DNA of 64,000 nucleotides from Tardibacter chloracetimidivorans (GTDB lineage Bacteria > Pseudomonadota > Alphaproteobacteria > Sphingomonadales > Sphingomonadaceae). The DNA lies in the NCBI RefSeq assembly GCF_001890385.1, contig NZ_CP018221.1, forward strand, positions 1,661,501 through 1,725,500, in the 5' to 3' direction. The position numbers and the translations under genes are program-made. This document shows positions 26,103-35,600 of this stretch, piece after piece. The notes below the pieces were generated by a model. It saw only the letters and a program-made list of their open reading frames with translations, had not been told where the DNA came from and did no database searches. Positions within the stretch are counted from its first letter, which is position 1. Each line of letters starts with the position of its first letter.

Positions 26103-26883
26103 TCACCCTTGCGGATCGAGATACTTATCCCGAAGCCGCTCGATATCGTCCGGCTCGATCTCCAGCCGCCGTCGCGCATATTCCTCAATGCTGCCGAAAC
26201 GGCCTTCAATCTCGTCGAACGCCAACTGGAGCAGGGCATTGCCGTTATCGTCCACGAGGCGCGGAGGACGAACCGCATTTATCCCGTTTTCGCGGATGGC
26301 ATCGGTGAAAAATCTGGCGACGAGGTTTGTCTCGGCGAACTCCGCCACACCCCTGCGGTCAAGTTCATTCTCGAACCGACGGCATTTTGTGGAAAGCAGA
26401 TAATCGGCGTAGATGATATGCCGGTCCACGCCCAGCAGGCTGAGCAGCAATCCGGCAGCCAGCCCGGTTCGATCCTGGCCTGCGGAACAATGAAAGATGA
26501 TCGGCGCCTGATCATCCAGAAGCGCAGCAAATATTTCCTTGAATGCCGGCGCCAGAAGGTCGACGAACAACGCATACAGACTTTGATGCAGGTCGTTGAC
26601 GGCTGCTCCCGGCCGCGGTGGGACAAAGCGCCTCCCGTAAATCAGGGCTGCGTCATAATCGGCATGGATATGACGGGTGCCCTTCGGCCCCTGCCACCGC
26701 GTCGGCGCAAGCTCCCTCTCCGCCGCCGAGCGTAAATCGCATACGACCGCAATTTCGCGCTCATGCATCCATTGCCAGTCCGCTTCGTCCAGCTTTGGCA
26801 TCGCGCCTGAACGATAGAGACGGCCCCAGCGCACGCTGCGGCCACCCGCGCCCGGATAACCCCCAAGGTCACGAAGATTGGAT
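26103..26883 (-). pseudogene. Protein-tyrosine phosphatase-like gene, 3' fragment, split by IS1595-family element
   Basis: This fragment encodes the C-terminal 260 residues of a Y_phosphatase3-type (IphP-like) phosphatase. It has NLRDLGGYPGAGGRSVRWGR leading into LYRSGAM, and the catalytic P-loop HCSAGQDRTG. The family start is missing: the frame enters from the IS at 26884. The remaining first in-frame GTG/ATG codons (about 26834) would give a protein without the NLRDLGG segment. Joining 28115-28042 to 26883-26103 gives 855 bases, 284 residues, no internal stop and the canonical LPGTSNLRDLGGY. It is otherwise undecayed, so the insertion looks recent. Residual activity from an internal start cannot be excluded. 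Confidence 0.88.
26876..26883. repeat. Target-site duplication, left copy (GATTGGAT)
   Basis: The 8-base GATTGGAT directly abuts the left end of the IS and is repeated at 28034-28041 on the right. An 8-base duplication is the usual length for IS1595-family insertions. Confidence 0.92.
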
Positions 26884-26915
26884 CGTGCCTATCCGCTTAA
26901 GGCATACACCCACTA
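26884..26915 (+). repeat. IS left terminal inverted repeat
   Basis: These 32 bases begin CGTGCCTATCC and end ACACCCACTA. The transposase stop codon (26897-26899) and the last codons of the transposase lie inside it, so the repeat is partly coding. Confidence 0.92.
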
Positions 26916-27928
26916 GATATGGTATGGTGGGTCCATTGGCCTGAGTAGAGTTCGGCAAAGGTCGGCGCCTCGATATCACTGGCGATCCCGAGGAGGGATC
27001 GGAAGGCGTTGAACGGGTAGAAGCGGCGATTGAAGCGGAAAGTGAACTCGTTGAGGTAGGCTTGCAGATGCTTGGTGCTGACGCCGTGGTGGATGCCGTT
27101 GAGCCACGCTTTGAGGTTTGAGAACACCAGATGGACGATGGGCAGGAACTCTTCGGACACCTCCGGGTCGCCACACTGGGCGATGGCGTGATGGTCGTAA
27201 CCGCCGCCCTGCAACCCGCTATAGCCGCTCCAATCATCGGTGATGACCAGCGTTCCCGGCTCGACCGCGCTCTGTACAAAGCCACCAAGGGCACCGGCAC
27301 TGCGGTCTGCACCGATGGCCAATCGAACCCTTCCGGCATAGCGTCCGTTCCGGCGGCGGTCCTGGCCAGTGCCAGGCTCCCGGTGACGAACTTCGACGGC
27401 GGCGACCACCAGCGTTTTGTGGTGGGTTCCCCGGCCTTCGCCGCGCGTTCGCCCGCCGATCCAGGTCTCATCGACCTCGACATGCTGACCGCTCTGCCCG
27501 CCGATCCGATCCTGATCGGGGCGCACCATCGCGGCGCGCAGTTTATGGAGCAGGCCAAAGGCCGTCTCGTACCGGGTCAGGCCAAGCTGGCGCTGCAACT
27601 GGACGGCAGATATGCCGGTCGTCTGACTCGCAACCAGGTAAGCGGCCCAGAACCACACGCTGAGCGGGATGTGGCTTCGTTCCATGGCCGTGCCGACCAT
27701 CAGGCCGGTCTGACGGCGACACGAGCGGCACATCAGGATGACAGGCCGAGTGGTGAAACGAAACGGATCGCCGACGACGCCACAGCGTGGGCACGCAAAT
27801 CCATCAGGCCAGCGAGCTTTTTCAAGCCAGGACGCGCAAGCGCCATCATCCGGGAAAAGCCGCTGGAACTCGGGGAGGGATTTCGGGAACGGCAGCTTGT
27901 CGCGGTCAAGAACGTCCACAATCCCCAC
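26897..27928 (-). CDS. IS1595-family transposase
   Basis: This 343-residue transposase has an N-terminal zinc ribbon (FACPRCGVVGDPFRFT and CRSCRRQTGLMVGTAMERS) and the ISXO2-like DDE domain. The acidic residues appear in HVEVDETWIGGRTR and LVITDDWSGYSGL, followed by the helix KHLQAYLNEFTFRFNRRFYP. Its length is normal for the family, and it starts with GTG. The zinc ribbon is typical of IS1595 transposases and not of most other IS groups, which supports the assignment. Confidence 0.93.
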   Translation of the reverse strand: MGIVDVLDRDKLPFPKSLPEFQRLFPDDGACASWLEKARWPDGFACPRCGVVGDPFRFTTRPVILMCRSCRRQTGLMVGTAMERSHIPLSVWFWAAYLVASQTTGISAVQLQRQLGLTRYETAFGLLHKLRAAMVRPDQDRIGGQSGQHVEVDETWIGGRTRGEGRGTHHKTLVVAAVEVRHREPGTGQDRRRNGRYAGRVRLAIGADRSAGALGGFVQSAVEPGTLVITDDWSGYSGLQGGGYDHHAIAQCGDPEVSEEFLPIVHLVFSNLKAWLNGIHHGVSTKHLQAYLNEFTFRFNRRFYPFNAFRSLLGIASDIEAPTFAELYSGQWTHHTISSGCMP

Positions 27929-28001
27929 CCTTTACAACCGCTTTGGGTGGCACCAAGCCGCAGGAAAAGTCAGGCGCGCGCCACAAGGCAGCCACTAGAT
28001 G

Positions 28002-28033
28002 TAGTGGGTGTATGCGTCAAGCGGATAGGCACG
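28002..28033 (-). repeat. IS right terminal inverted repeat
   Basis: Read on the minus strand, these 32 bases begin CGTGCCTATCC, pairing with the left end at 30 of 32 positions. Confidence 0.92.
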
Positions 28034-28041
28034 GATTGGAT
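28034..28041. repeat. Target-site duplication, right copy (GATTGGAT)
   Basis: Identical to 26876-26883 and immediately outside the right inverted repeat. Removing the IS and one copy restores the phosphatase frame. Confidence 0.92.
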
Positions 28042-28115
28042 GTACCCGGCAGCCGTATATGACGCCTTTCGAGATCGCTGCCACTTGACGGCTGTTCCGA
28101 CATTCGCCTGCCCAT
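28034..28115 (-). pseudogene. Protein-tyrosine phosphatase-like gene, 5' fragment
   Basis: This fragment carries the first codons of the interrupted phosphatase. The frame reads MGRRMSEQPSSGSDLERRHI followed by RLPGTSN, continuing in frame at 26875 with LRDLGGYP once the IS is removed. As it stands it would run into the element and stop within a few codons. ATG 28115 and ATG 28103 are both possible starts and neither has a strong ribosome binding site. It was transcribed divergently from the kinase-like gene at 28268, from the 150-base region between them. Confidence 0.85.
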
Positions 28116-28267
28116 TTTCGTTGACGGCTCATCTGTGCCATCGAACCAACTTTCGCCGCGGTCCCCAAATGCAATGGACTTTGCCCGGACATGCAGAATG
28201 CCGTCGGCACTGGTGACAGGAGGCAAGAGGTCTTGGACAACCGACGTGAAAGATTTGGGAGTGGATA

Positions 28268-29461
28268 ATGGATCTGGCGGGAAAATTCTGGAGAGGCAGC
28301 GGCGTCTTAAGGTTCGGCAGCCAAGTCGTTTGGGAAGAGCTGACGCGTTACTGTCCCACCGACCCCGGAAAAGTACCCGCTTCTGCGGCAAGGTTGTCGC
28401 CCGAATGGCTGAACGCAGTCCTTTGCGGCGGCACGCCCGGTGCGGAAATCACCAGTATTGAGGTGACTGGCGGCAGTGACGGAACCAACACGCGTCGCGC
28501 CCTTCGGGTAAGCTATAACGACGCCGGAACCGCGGCCGGGCTTCCGACCGATCTGTTCGTGAAGTCTGCGTCTGCAATGCGCACGCGGATGATGAACACG
28601 CTCACCACGCGCGGCGAAAGCGAGGTGCGCTTCTACCAGACGATGCGCCAGACGCTCCCCGTCGAGGCGCCGACCGCGATATATGCCGGTTTTGATCGTC
28701 AAACGGGCCGGATGCTTATCATCTTCCCCAACATGGCGGTTGCAGGCACCAAGTTCTTGGACCCGTCCCATTATATCACCCGCGAACAAGCCGAAGGCAT
28801 GATCGACCTCTTGGCCGGCTATCAGTCCGCCACCTGGAACAGCCCGGAACTGCGTTCCAGCCGCGCGCTGCCCTCGACACTACGCTATCAGGAACTCATC
28901 AACGTTCGTGCGCTTCCTTTTGCAAAGCGCGGCGCGGTGGGGCTTGACAGGGCGGCGGCAGTGTTGCCGGAAGCTCTGACCAGGGTTGACCGCGACAAGC
29001 TATGGCGTCTGCACATGGCGTCCATCAAACGGCTGGAGCGACGCGCGCACGTACTGACCCACTATGACATGCATATCGGCAACTGGTATATTACCCCCGA
29101 CGGGCGAATGGGCTTGACCGACTGGAGCATGCGCTTTGGTCACTGGAGCGCAGACCTTACCTACATGCTGCTGTCCGCGCTCCAGATTGAGGACCGGCGG
29201 AACTGGGAGCGCGATCTCCTGAAGCGCTATCGTGAACAACTCGCAAATGGGGGCGTCAAGGAATTGCCGAGCGACGAGGAAATCTGGGCTGAATATCGGC
29301 GTCAGACCTTTCACCCGCTCTACTTCTGGTTGACGACGATCGGCGCCGGAGTGCTGCAACCCGATATGCAGCCCAATCACATATCACTCGCCAATCTTGA
29401 ACGCATGGGCCAGGCCATGGTGGACCTGGACTCGATCAGCGCGATGGAAGAGGTGCTCTGA
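28268..29461 (+). CDS. Phosphotransferase with aminoglycoside phosphotransferase/ecdysteroid kinase-like fold
   Basis: The 397-residue protein is kinase-like. A catalytic loop HYDMHIGNWYI (His-x-Asp...Asn) and a metal-binding Asp in GLTDWSMRFGHWSADLTYML sit near residues 260-295. The N-terminal lobe carries GGSDGTNTRRALRVSY and LFVKSASAM. It is more like the CHK/ecdysteroid-kinase branch than the ACAD10-type kinase at 44405. It may phosphorylate a hydroxylated small molecule or CoA ester of the pathway. GGGAG lies 6 bases before the ATG. It stands alone on the plus strand between the broken phosphatase and the convergent SDR. Confidence 0.82.
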   Translation: MDLAGKFWRGSGVLRFGSQVVWEELTRYCPTDPGKVPASAARLSPEWLNAVLCGGTPGAEITSIEVTGGSDGTNTRRALRVSYNDAGTAAGLPTDLFVKSASAMRTRMMNTLTTRGESEVRFYQTMRQTLPVEAPTAIYAGFDRQTGRMLIIFPNMAVAGTKFLDPSHYITREQAEGMIDLLAGYQSATWNSPELRSSRALPSTLRYQELINVRALPFAKRGAVGLDRAAAVLPEALTRVDRDKLWRLHMASIKRLERRAHVLTHYDMHIGNWYITPDGRMGLTDWSMRFGHWSADLTYMLLSALQIEDRRNWERDLLKRYREQLANGGVKELPSDEEIWAEYRRQTFHPLYFWLTTIGAGVLQPDMQPNHISLANLERMGQAMVDLDSISAMEEVL

Positions 29462-29495
29462 ACCCACCCCCAACCCTGGAGGGCTTGAGGATCGT

Positions 29496-30371
29496 TCAGG
29501 CCCTTTGGAGCTGCTTTATCTCTTCGATCGCGGTCGGCATTCCCAACTGCTCTCTAACCCGATAACCGTAGTCGGAGAGAAGATCGACGCCGCTTATGTA
29601 CCGCGCCATCTCGCTGTTCAGGAACAGCAAGGCTTCGGCCTGCTCTCGCGGATTTGAGGGACGCCCCACGGCCGGCCAGATCACCTTGAGATCGGGGTCG
29701 CCGGTTTGGGAAATCGCATCGAACGACGACATCATCGGCGTTACCGTGAGTCCGGGGCTCAGGGTGTTGATGCGTATATGTCGTTCGGCAAGCGGCCAGG
29801 TCTGCCGCTTCATATATGCAACCAGCGCCTCCTTGGAGAAGCGGTAGTTCATGTTCAGGCGGGGATCGCCGCCCAGCACCGCCGGATCATCGACATGGGC
29901 CTCAAGCCATTTTTTTGCCGAGGCGAAATCGGGCGTGGCGAGCAGTTCATCGATCTTCGCAAGATTATCGCGCCAGGCGCTGCCGCTCATCGAGGCGATA
30001 AGCGCAATGGCGCCACCCCTCGGTATCCGTGGCACAAGGCTTTCCACAAGGTGCCGCGCGCCCACGAAGTTGACGAGGTTCACGTGGACCGGACTGAAGG
30101 TTCGGCCGAGGTACATGGCGGATATTCCCGCACAGCCGAACACACAATCAACCTGCTCCGGCAGCTTTGCGACTGCCGCGTCGATCGACACCGGATCGGA
30201 AAGATCGACGGAAAGCGCCTGAGCAACCTCAAGGTCGATCGGCGCGATATCCATTGCATGAACTTGCGCGCCCAGGGCGATCAGCAGTTCGGCCGCCTCT
30301 CGCCCCATGCCGGTCGCGGCACCCGTGATTGCAACCGTCTTGCCCCTGTAGCCCAGCAGGTCCAGGCTCAC
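29496..30371 (-). CDS. SDR oxidoreductase resembling 3-alpha-hydroxysteroid dehydrogenase
   Basis: The 291-residue SDR has AITGAATGMGREAAELLIAL, an unusually short alternative to the NNAG motif (CVFGCAGISAMYLG), and a catalytic Tyr-x3-Lys in NMNYRFSKEALVAYMKRQTW. The overall order resembles the Comamonas 3-alpha-hydroxysteroid dehydrogenase/carbonyl reductase: early FGCAG, VNxVNFVGARHLVESLVPRI, a long insertion before the Tyr, then INTLSPGLTVTPMM. GTG start, overlapping the P450 stop by 4 bases. A steroid or cyclic-alcohol substrate would fit, but sequence similarity alone does not prove it. Confidence 0.82.
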   Translation of the reverse strand: MSLDLLGYRGKTVAITGAATGMGREAAELLIALGAQVHAMDIAPIDLEVAQALSVDLSDPVSIDAAVAKLPEQVDCVFGCAGISAMYLGRTFSPVHVNLVNFVGARHLVESLVPRIPRGGAIALIASMSGSAWRDNLAKIDELLATPDFASAKKWLEAHVDDPAVLGGDPRLNMNYRFSKEALVAYMKRQTWPLAERHIRINTLSPGLTVTPMMSSFDAISQTGDPDLKVIWPAVGRPSNPREQAEALLFLNSEMARYISGVDLLSDYGYRVREQLGMPTAIEEIKQLQRA

Positions 30372-31708
30372 GCCGCTTCTCCAACCTGCCCTGTCCGCGC
30401 GCGATCGAAAAGCTCGTAGTGAACGCGCAGACTTGTCATGCCGCGTACCGCCAGGCTCGCAAGATCGTAGCGAACGGCCTCGGGACCAGCGAGTTCCATG
30501 TGCTTGATCCGCTCGGCGAGACGTTGGATCCAGATTCTGGTTTCAAGACGGGCCAGTTGCGCGCCGGGGCAGACATGTATCCCCTGGCCGAAGGACAGAT
30601 GCCGCCGCGTATTGGTGCGATCGGCGTTGAACTTGTCCGGTTCCGGGAAAATGGAAGGATCGCGGTTGGCCTGATTGAAGCACACCGAAACGATGGACCC
30701 TGCCGGGATCGACACACCACCGATGTCGGCGTCCTTCTTGCAGAACCTCATCATCGTGAAGACCGGCGCGGTCAGACGCAGGGATTCTTCCACGATCCCC
30801 GGAATGATGGCCGGGTCTGCACGGACGCGATCGAGAAGACCCGGCTCTGTGGCTAGATAGAACATGGCCGCGCCGATCAACTGCGTCGTGGTTTCATTAC
30901 CGCCCAACATCGCCAGCGTGAGCAGTTCCACACCTTCGTCGAAATCGAGCGGTCCCTCGCCCGTTTCCTCATCGACGGCTTCCCGTGTCATCGCCGCGAT
31001 CCTGCCGATGAGATCGTCGGACGGGTTTTGCAGGCGCTTTCGGACTTCGGACGCGAACATGGCGCGCTGTTCCGACATGGCCTTGGCAAGATTCATCCAG
31101 TCTTCGTCGCTTGCGAAGCGCCCCGAGGTCTGGCTGGAATCATCGGACCACTGCTTTATCTTCGGCAGATACTCATCGGGTATCCCCAGAATATCGGCGA
31201 TGACGGCAATCGGCAGCGGCGCCGCACCTTCGGCGATCAGATCCGCTTCGTTGCGGCCCTGCAGCCGGTCCAGCAGCTTTGCGGACTGGTGTTCGATGAA
31301 CTCTTCCCACCGCCGGAAACGAGCCGTCACCGCCTTGGTGATGACCTTGCGCTGCCGCGTGTGAACTGGCGGGTCGCGGTGAGGAATGACATCAACCATA
31401 TTGCCACGATTGCCGCCAAGCTCTTGCATCCGCTGCACCTGTTCCGGCGTCGGCGCTATTCCGATCGCCTTCAGCGCGGGTCCGAATTCGTCATGTTCGC
31501 TGGAAAAGTGTTCCGGGTCCAGCAAGACACGCATGCACTCGTCATGACGGGTCACCAGATACCACGGCTTGTCGCCGACCTGATGAACGGGCGCATCGGC
31601 CTGAAGCTCGGCAAACTTGGGATAAGGACAGGTCGCGAACTCGCGGGACATCAATTCGTTGATATCGATGCCCGCGACCGGGCATTTGCCTTGGGTATCC
31701 GTCGCCAT
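30368..31708 (-). CDS. Cytochrome P450
   Basis: This 446-residue bacterial class P450 has an I-helix LGGNETTTQ (residues 268-276), the ExxR motif EESLR (307-311) and a heme loop FGQGIHVCPGAQ with Cys380. It has no membrane anchor, so it is soluble and needs a ferredoxin and reductase, neither of which is encoded nearby. The start at 31708 has AAGGAAGG upstream; the longer frame to 31756 would overlap the crotonase. It sits in the minus-strand operon 36038-29496, between a crotonase and an SDR that could oxidise its alcohol product. Confidence 0.92.
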   Translation of the reverse strand: MATDTQGKCPVAGIDINELMSREFATCPYPKFAELQADAPVHQVGDKPWYLVTRHDECMRVLLDPEHFSSEHDEFGPALKAIGIAPTPEQVQRMQELGGNRGNMVDVIPHRDPPVHTRQRKVITKAVTARFRRWEEFIEHQSAKLLDRLQGRNEADLIAEGAAPLPIAVIADILGIPDEYLPKIKQWSDDSSQTSGRFASDEDWMNLAKAMSEQRAMFASEVRKRLQNPSDDLIGRIAAMTREAVDEETGEGPLDFDEGVELLTLAMLGGNETTTQLIGAAMFYLATEPGLLDRVRADPAIIPGIVEESLRLTAPVFTMMRFCKKDADIGGVSIPAGSIVSVCFNQANRDPSIFPEPDKFNADRTNTRRHLSFGQGIHVCPGAQLARLETRIWIQRLAERIKHMELAGPEAVRYDLASLAVRGMTSLRVHYELFDRARTGQVGEAA

Positions 31709-31731
31709 ATCCGCCTTCCTTTGCTTGATCC

Positions 31732-32613
31732 TCAGAATTGCTCTTCCGTCCACCACGGGAAACCCTCCGGCAGGTCGGTCGATACCCGCTGCCGGAAATG
31801 GGGCGAACGCTTCTCCAAAAATGCGTTGATACCTTCGCGCGCATCGTCCGATGCGCCCAGCGCCTGGACGAGGCGGCTATCGAGGCGATGCGCCTCCATC
31901 GGATGAGGGCTGCCCTGCATCCGCCATAACATCTGCCTCGTCAGCGCCACGGAAACCGGAGCTGCATTGGCGACGATCTCTGTCGCCAGTTCTCGTGCCG
32001 CCGGCAGCAAGTCGGCGGGCGAATGGACGGATCGTACAAGCCGCCGCTCCCGGGCCTCTGCGGCACTTATCAAACGCCCGGAAAGGACCCACTCCAGCGC
32101 GGTGGAGATGCCTACGATGCGAGGCAAAAACCAGCTTGATGCCGATTCCGGAACAATGCCCCGCCTGACGAACGGAAATCCGAAGCGCGCCGTGTCGGAT
32201 GCAAGTCTGATGTCGCACGCAAGCGGTATCGTGGCGCCCGCACCGACTGCCGCACCGTTGATCGCGCCTATCACCGGCTTCAGCGAATTGTAGATGCGCA
32301 GCGCTACCCTGCCACCGCTGTCCCGATAGGTGCCGCCACGTTCCGCCTCCGCGCGAATGCCGGGGTCACGCTTTGCATAGTCGAATGTCGCAGCGCCGCC
32401 GGAAATGTCGGCGCCGGCGCAAAACGCCTTTTCTCCCTCGCCCGTAAGAATGATGGCCCTGACCTCGTCATCCTTGTCGACGATGTCGAGCGCGCTTATC
32501 AGTTCCAGCGTCATCGTCGCGTTTATCGCATTCATTCGCTCTGGACGCGCGAGAGTGATCGTGGCGACGCCGCCCTCCACATCAAGCTTGATCGTCTCGA
32601 ACGTCCGGCTCAT
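31732..32613 (-). CDS. Enoyl-CoA hydratase/isomerase family protein
   Basis: This 293-residue crotonase has GEKAFCAGADISGG, AINGAAVGAGATIPLACDIR and the loop FPFVRRGIVPESASSWFLPR. The GIVPES motif keeps a glutamate near the second catalytic position but the first hydratase glutamate is absent. This is common in crotonases annotated as probable enoyl-CoA hydratases of unknown substrate. Its ATG overlaps the stop of the large ferredoxin oxidoreductase gene by 4 bases. The gap to the P450 gene downstream is 23 bases, so these form one operon. Confidence 0.87.
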   Translation of the reverse strand: MSRTFETIKLDVEGGVATITLARPERMNAINATMTLELISALDIVDKDDEVRAIILTGEGEKAFCAGADISGGAATFDYAKRDPGIRAEAERGGTYRDSGGRVALRIYNSLKPVIGAINGAAVGAGATIPLACDIRLASDTARFGFPFVRRGIVPESASSWFLPRIVGISTALEWVLSGRLISAAEARERRLVRSVHSPADLLPAARELATEIVANAAPVSVALTRQMLWRMQGSPHPMEAHRLDSRLVQALGASDDAREGINAFLEKRSPHFRQRVSTDLPEGFPWWTEEQF

Positions 32614-35600
32614 GCGGCCTTCTCTTCTCGAGCCGGTTCACAGGCGGCAAACAGCTCCCGCTGCTTTTCCCGAGCGGCCTCGACGCTGCGCTCCTTTACC
32701 GGCCCATAGCCGCGTATCTCGTCGGGCAAGGCCGCAATCGCAACGGCGGTTTCATAATCGACGTCTTCGAGGCGGGGGAGAATATCTTCGATCCACTCTT
32801 CGTAATCGGAGATCAATTTACGTTCCAGCTTTCGGTCGGCGCTCAAGCCAAAGGGATCAAACCACGTCCCACGCAAGAACTTGAAGTGACGAAGCAAGCT
32901 GAATGCGTGGCGCATCCATCCGCCGAAACGGATCTTCTTTGGTTCACCAGCATCGTTCTTGCGAAATGAGAGCAATGGCGGCGCCAGATGGTAATTAAGG
33001 CGATACGACCCTTCGAACAGCCTGTCGAGCCGACGCCGCACGTCCTTGGACGCATGAAGCCTCGCGACCTCATATTCATCCTTGTAACGCATGAGCTTGA
33101 ACAGGTTTAGTGCAACCGCATGGGTAAAGTCGCCCTGCGGATCCTGTGCCGCCACCTTGCGAACAAACCGTTCATAGCGATCCGCGTAAGCGGCGTTCTG
33201 ATAGGTCGTGAGCAGTTCACGGCAGCGGCGTATCACATCTTCCAGCGGCAGATCCGCGAGTGGAACCGGCGGAGTTTCCGCACCAGTCAATTCGTCAAGC
33301 GTTGCAGGGTCCTGCGCCGCCATCCGCCCCATGCGGAACGCGAGCAGGTTTGAATTGCCGCCCCGGCCTTCGGTAAAGGCGCGCTCCAGCGATTCCATCT
33401 TTAGCGGCAGCAGTCCCTGCTGACAGGCGAATCCCAACATGAAGATGTTGAGCAGCGGACCGGACCCGAGGATTCGCAAGACGCCGGGGCCGGGATTGGC
33501 GCGACCGACCGCATCCGCACCCAGCACATCGCCGATCACGCGATCAAAACGCTGGAAAGAGGTGTCAAAACCGGGGTCTCGCTGAAATGCCGCAGTTGGA
33601 ACAACCTCTGCGTTGAGGACCGCATGGGTCCGCCCGGGCGCCAGAAGCTGCACCACCTCGGAAGCCGTCGCCGCTATGGCGTCGCAACCGATCAAAAGAT
33701 CGAGCTGCTCCCGAGGCACCCGTGGCCGAAAATCCTCTTCGCGCCCGGTACCGAGAAAACGCACATGGCTGAACACAGCGCCATTTTTCTGCGATACCCC
33801 GGTGACGTCGAAGGTGAGCACCTGCTGGCCTTCGAGCCAGGCGGCGCGGGCGAGCGTCGCGCCAAGGGTGATGATCCCGGTTCCGCCAATGCCGGCCAGG
33901 ACGATGTTGAAGGTGTCGGCCTTGAGAGCCGCCAACTCAGGGGTCTGAAGGCGCTGTCCAAGGTCTTCGACAAGATCTGTTTTCGCTGCACCTTTTCTGA
34001 GCTGTCCGCCGGTGACAGTGATGAACGAAGGGCAAAAACCCTCGATGCAGGTATAGTCCTTGTTGCAGCTTTCCTGGTCTATCTGGCGCTTGACACCAAG
34101 TTCGGTCTCCAACGGCAATACGCTGACGCAACTCGACTTGCGATTGCAGTCCCCACAGCCTTCGCAGACATCGCTGTTGATGAAAGTGCGGATCGGAAGG
34201 TCGGGATATTCTCCTTTTTTTCGTAGCCGCCTTCGCTCCGCCGCGCAGCCTTGATCGTAAACAAGGACCGTCACGCCTTCGATGTCACGCAACTCGCGCT
34301 GTATACGCATCAGTTCGTCGCGGTGATGCACCTCTATTTCGTGCGGCATGCCCGTGAAGGCTTCAGGGTCTTCACTGACCAGCACGACCTTGCGCGCGCC
34401 TTCCGCCAACGTCTGGCGAGCAATCGCGCCCGCATCGGGCGATCCCTCGACCGGTTGCCCGCCCGTCATTGCGACGGCGGAGTTGCACAGAATCTTGTAG
34501 GTGATGTTGACGTTCGCGGCGATTGCCGCGCGTATGGCGAGCAGACCGGAATGGGCGTAGGTGCCGTCACCCATATTCTGGAATATGTGGCGAGGACCGC
34601 CGAACGGGGCGATTCCCAGCCAGCTTCCTCCCTCGCCCCCCATATGGGTGGACGGCCGGGTCCGCAGTTCCGGTATCCACATGGCCATGCCGTGGCAGCC
34701 GATGCCGCCCAGAGCCTCGCTTCCCTCAGGAACACGTGTCGAACGGTTATGCGGGCAACCGGAACAGAACATCGGCGCACGGGCTGTAGGGCCAACGCCT
34801 CTCGCTTGCGCAAGCTCGGCACTTACACGCTCCCGCGCCTCGCGCAGCGGCGCGTCCAGCAATCCGGCCGCTTCCAACCGGTCAGCCAGCGCAAGCGCGA
34901 CGTTGGCTGCGCTCAGTTCACCATATTCCGGAAGCAAGGGACGGCCTTCCGGCGTTGTCTTGCCCGACAGCGCGGGCCGCAAGGCATCGGGCACAGCCAA
35001 CAACATCTGAGCGAGCTGCCATTCGACGAGCGAGCGCTTTTCCTCAACGACGATGACTTCGCGGTGCCCCTCGACGAAGGCGCGCGATGCGACCGGGTCC
35101 AACGGCCATGTCACCATCGGCTTCAGGATTCTGATGCCCAGCTCTGCTGAACGCTCCGCATTCAATCCCAGGACCCGAAGGGCCTCCTGAACGTCCACAT
35201 GCGCCTTGCCCGGCGCAACAATACCAAGGGAGCGGCGTGGGGAATCGAGCGTCACCCGGTCAAAACCGTTCGCCGCTAGAAACGCGCGCGCCGCAGGCAG
35301 CCGGTAACGATAGAGACTTTCTTCCTGAGCCAGCGGCGCAAACTGGTTGGAGATGTGATAGCCGCCGGCTGGGGATTCCACCTCCGGCAGTGCAAGCGAA
35401 CGCGGCGAACGCTCCAATGGCAATACGGCGGATGCCTCGACAATCTCCGTCGCGCATTTGAACCCGATCCATGTTCCGGCGAAGCGCGACATGGCGACCG
35501 CTGTCGGAATGTAGTCGAAATATTCCTCTATCGAGCTTGGATTGAAAACCGGGATGGAGGCGGCAACGAACGCATGTTCTGACTGGTGCGCAGTGCTCGA

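Larger units (their letters stand above)
26884..28033. mobile_element. IS1595-family insertion sequence, 1150 bp, complete
   Basis: The element is bounded by 32-base imperfect terminal inverted repeats (26884-26915 and 28002-28033), both beginning CGTGCCTATCCGCTT. They match at 30 of 32 positions, differing at positions 16 and 18. The GATTGGAT duplication lies immediately outside on both sides. A single transposase gene fills the element and its stop codon lies inside the left repeat. The ends, length and duplication are intact, so it may be mobile. It interrupts the phosphatase gene and separates it from the divergent kinase-like gene. Confidence 0.93.
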
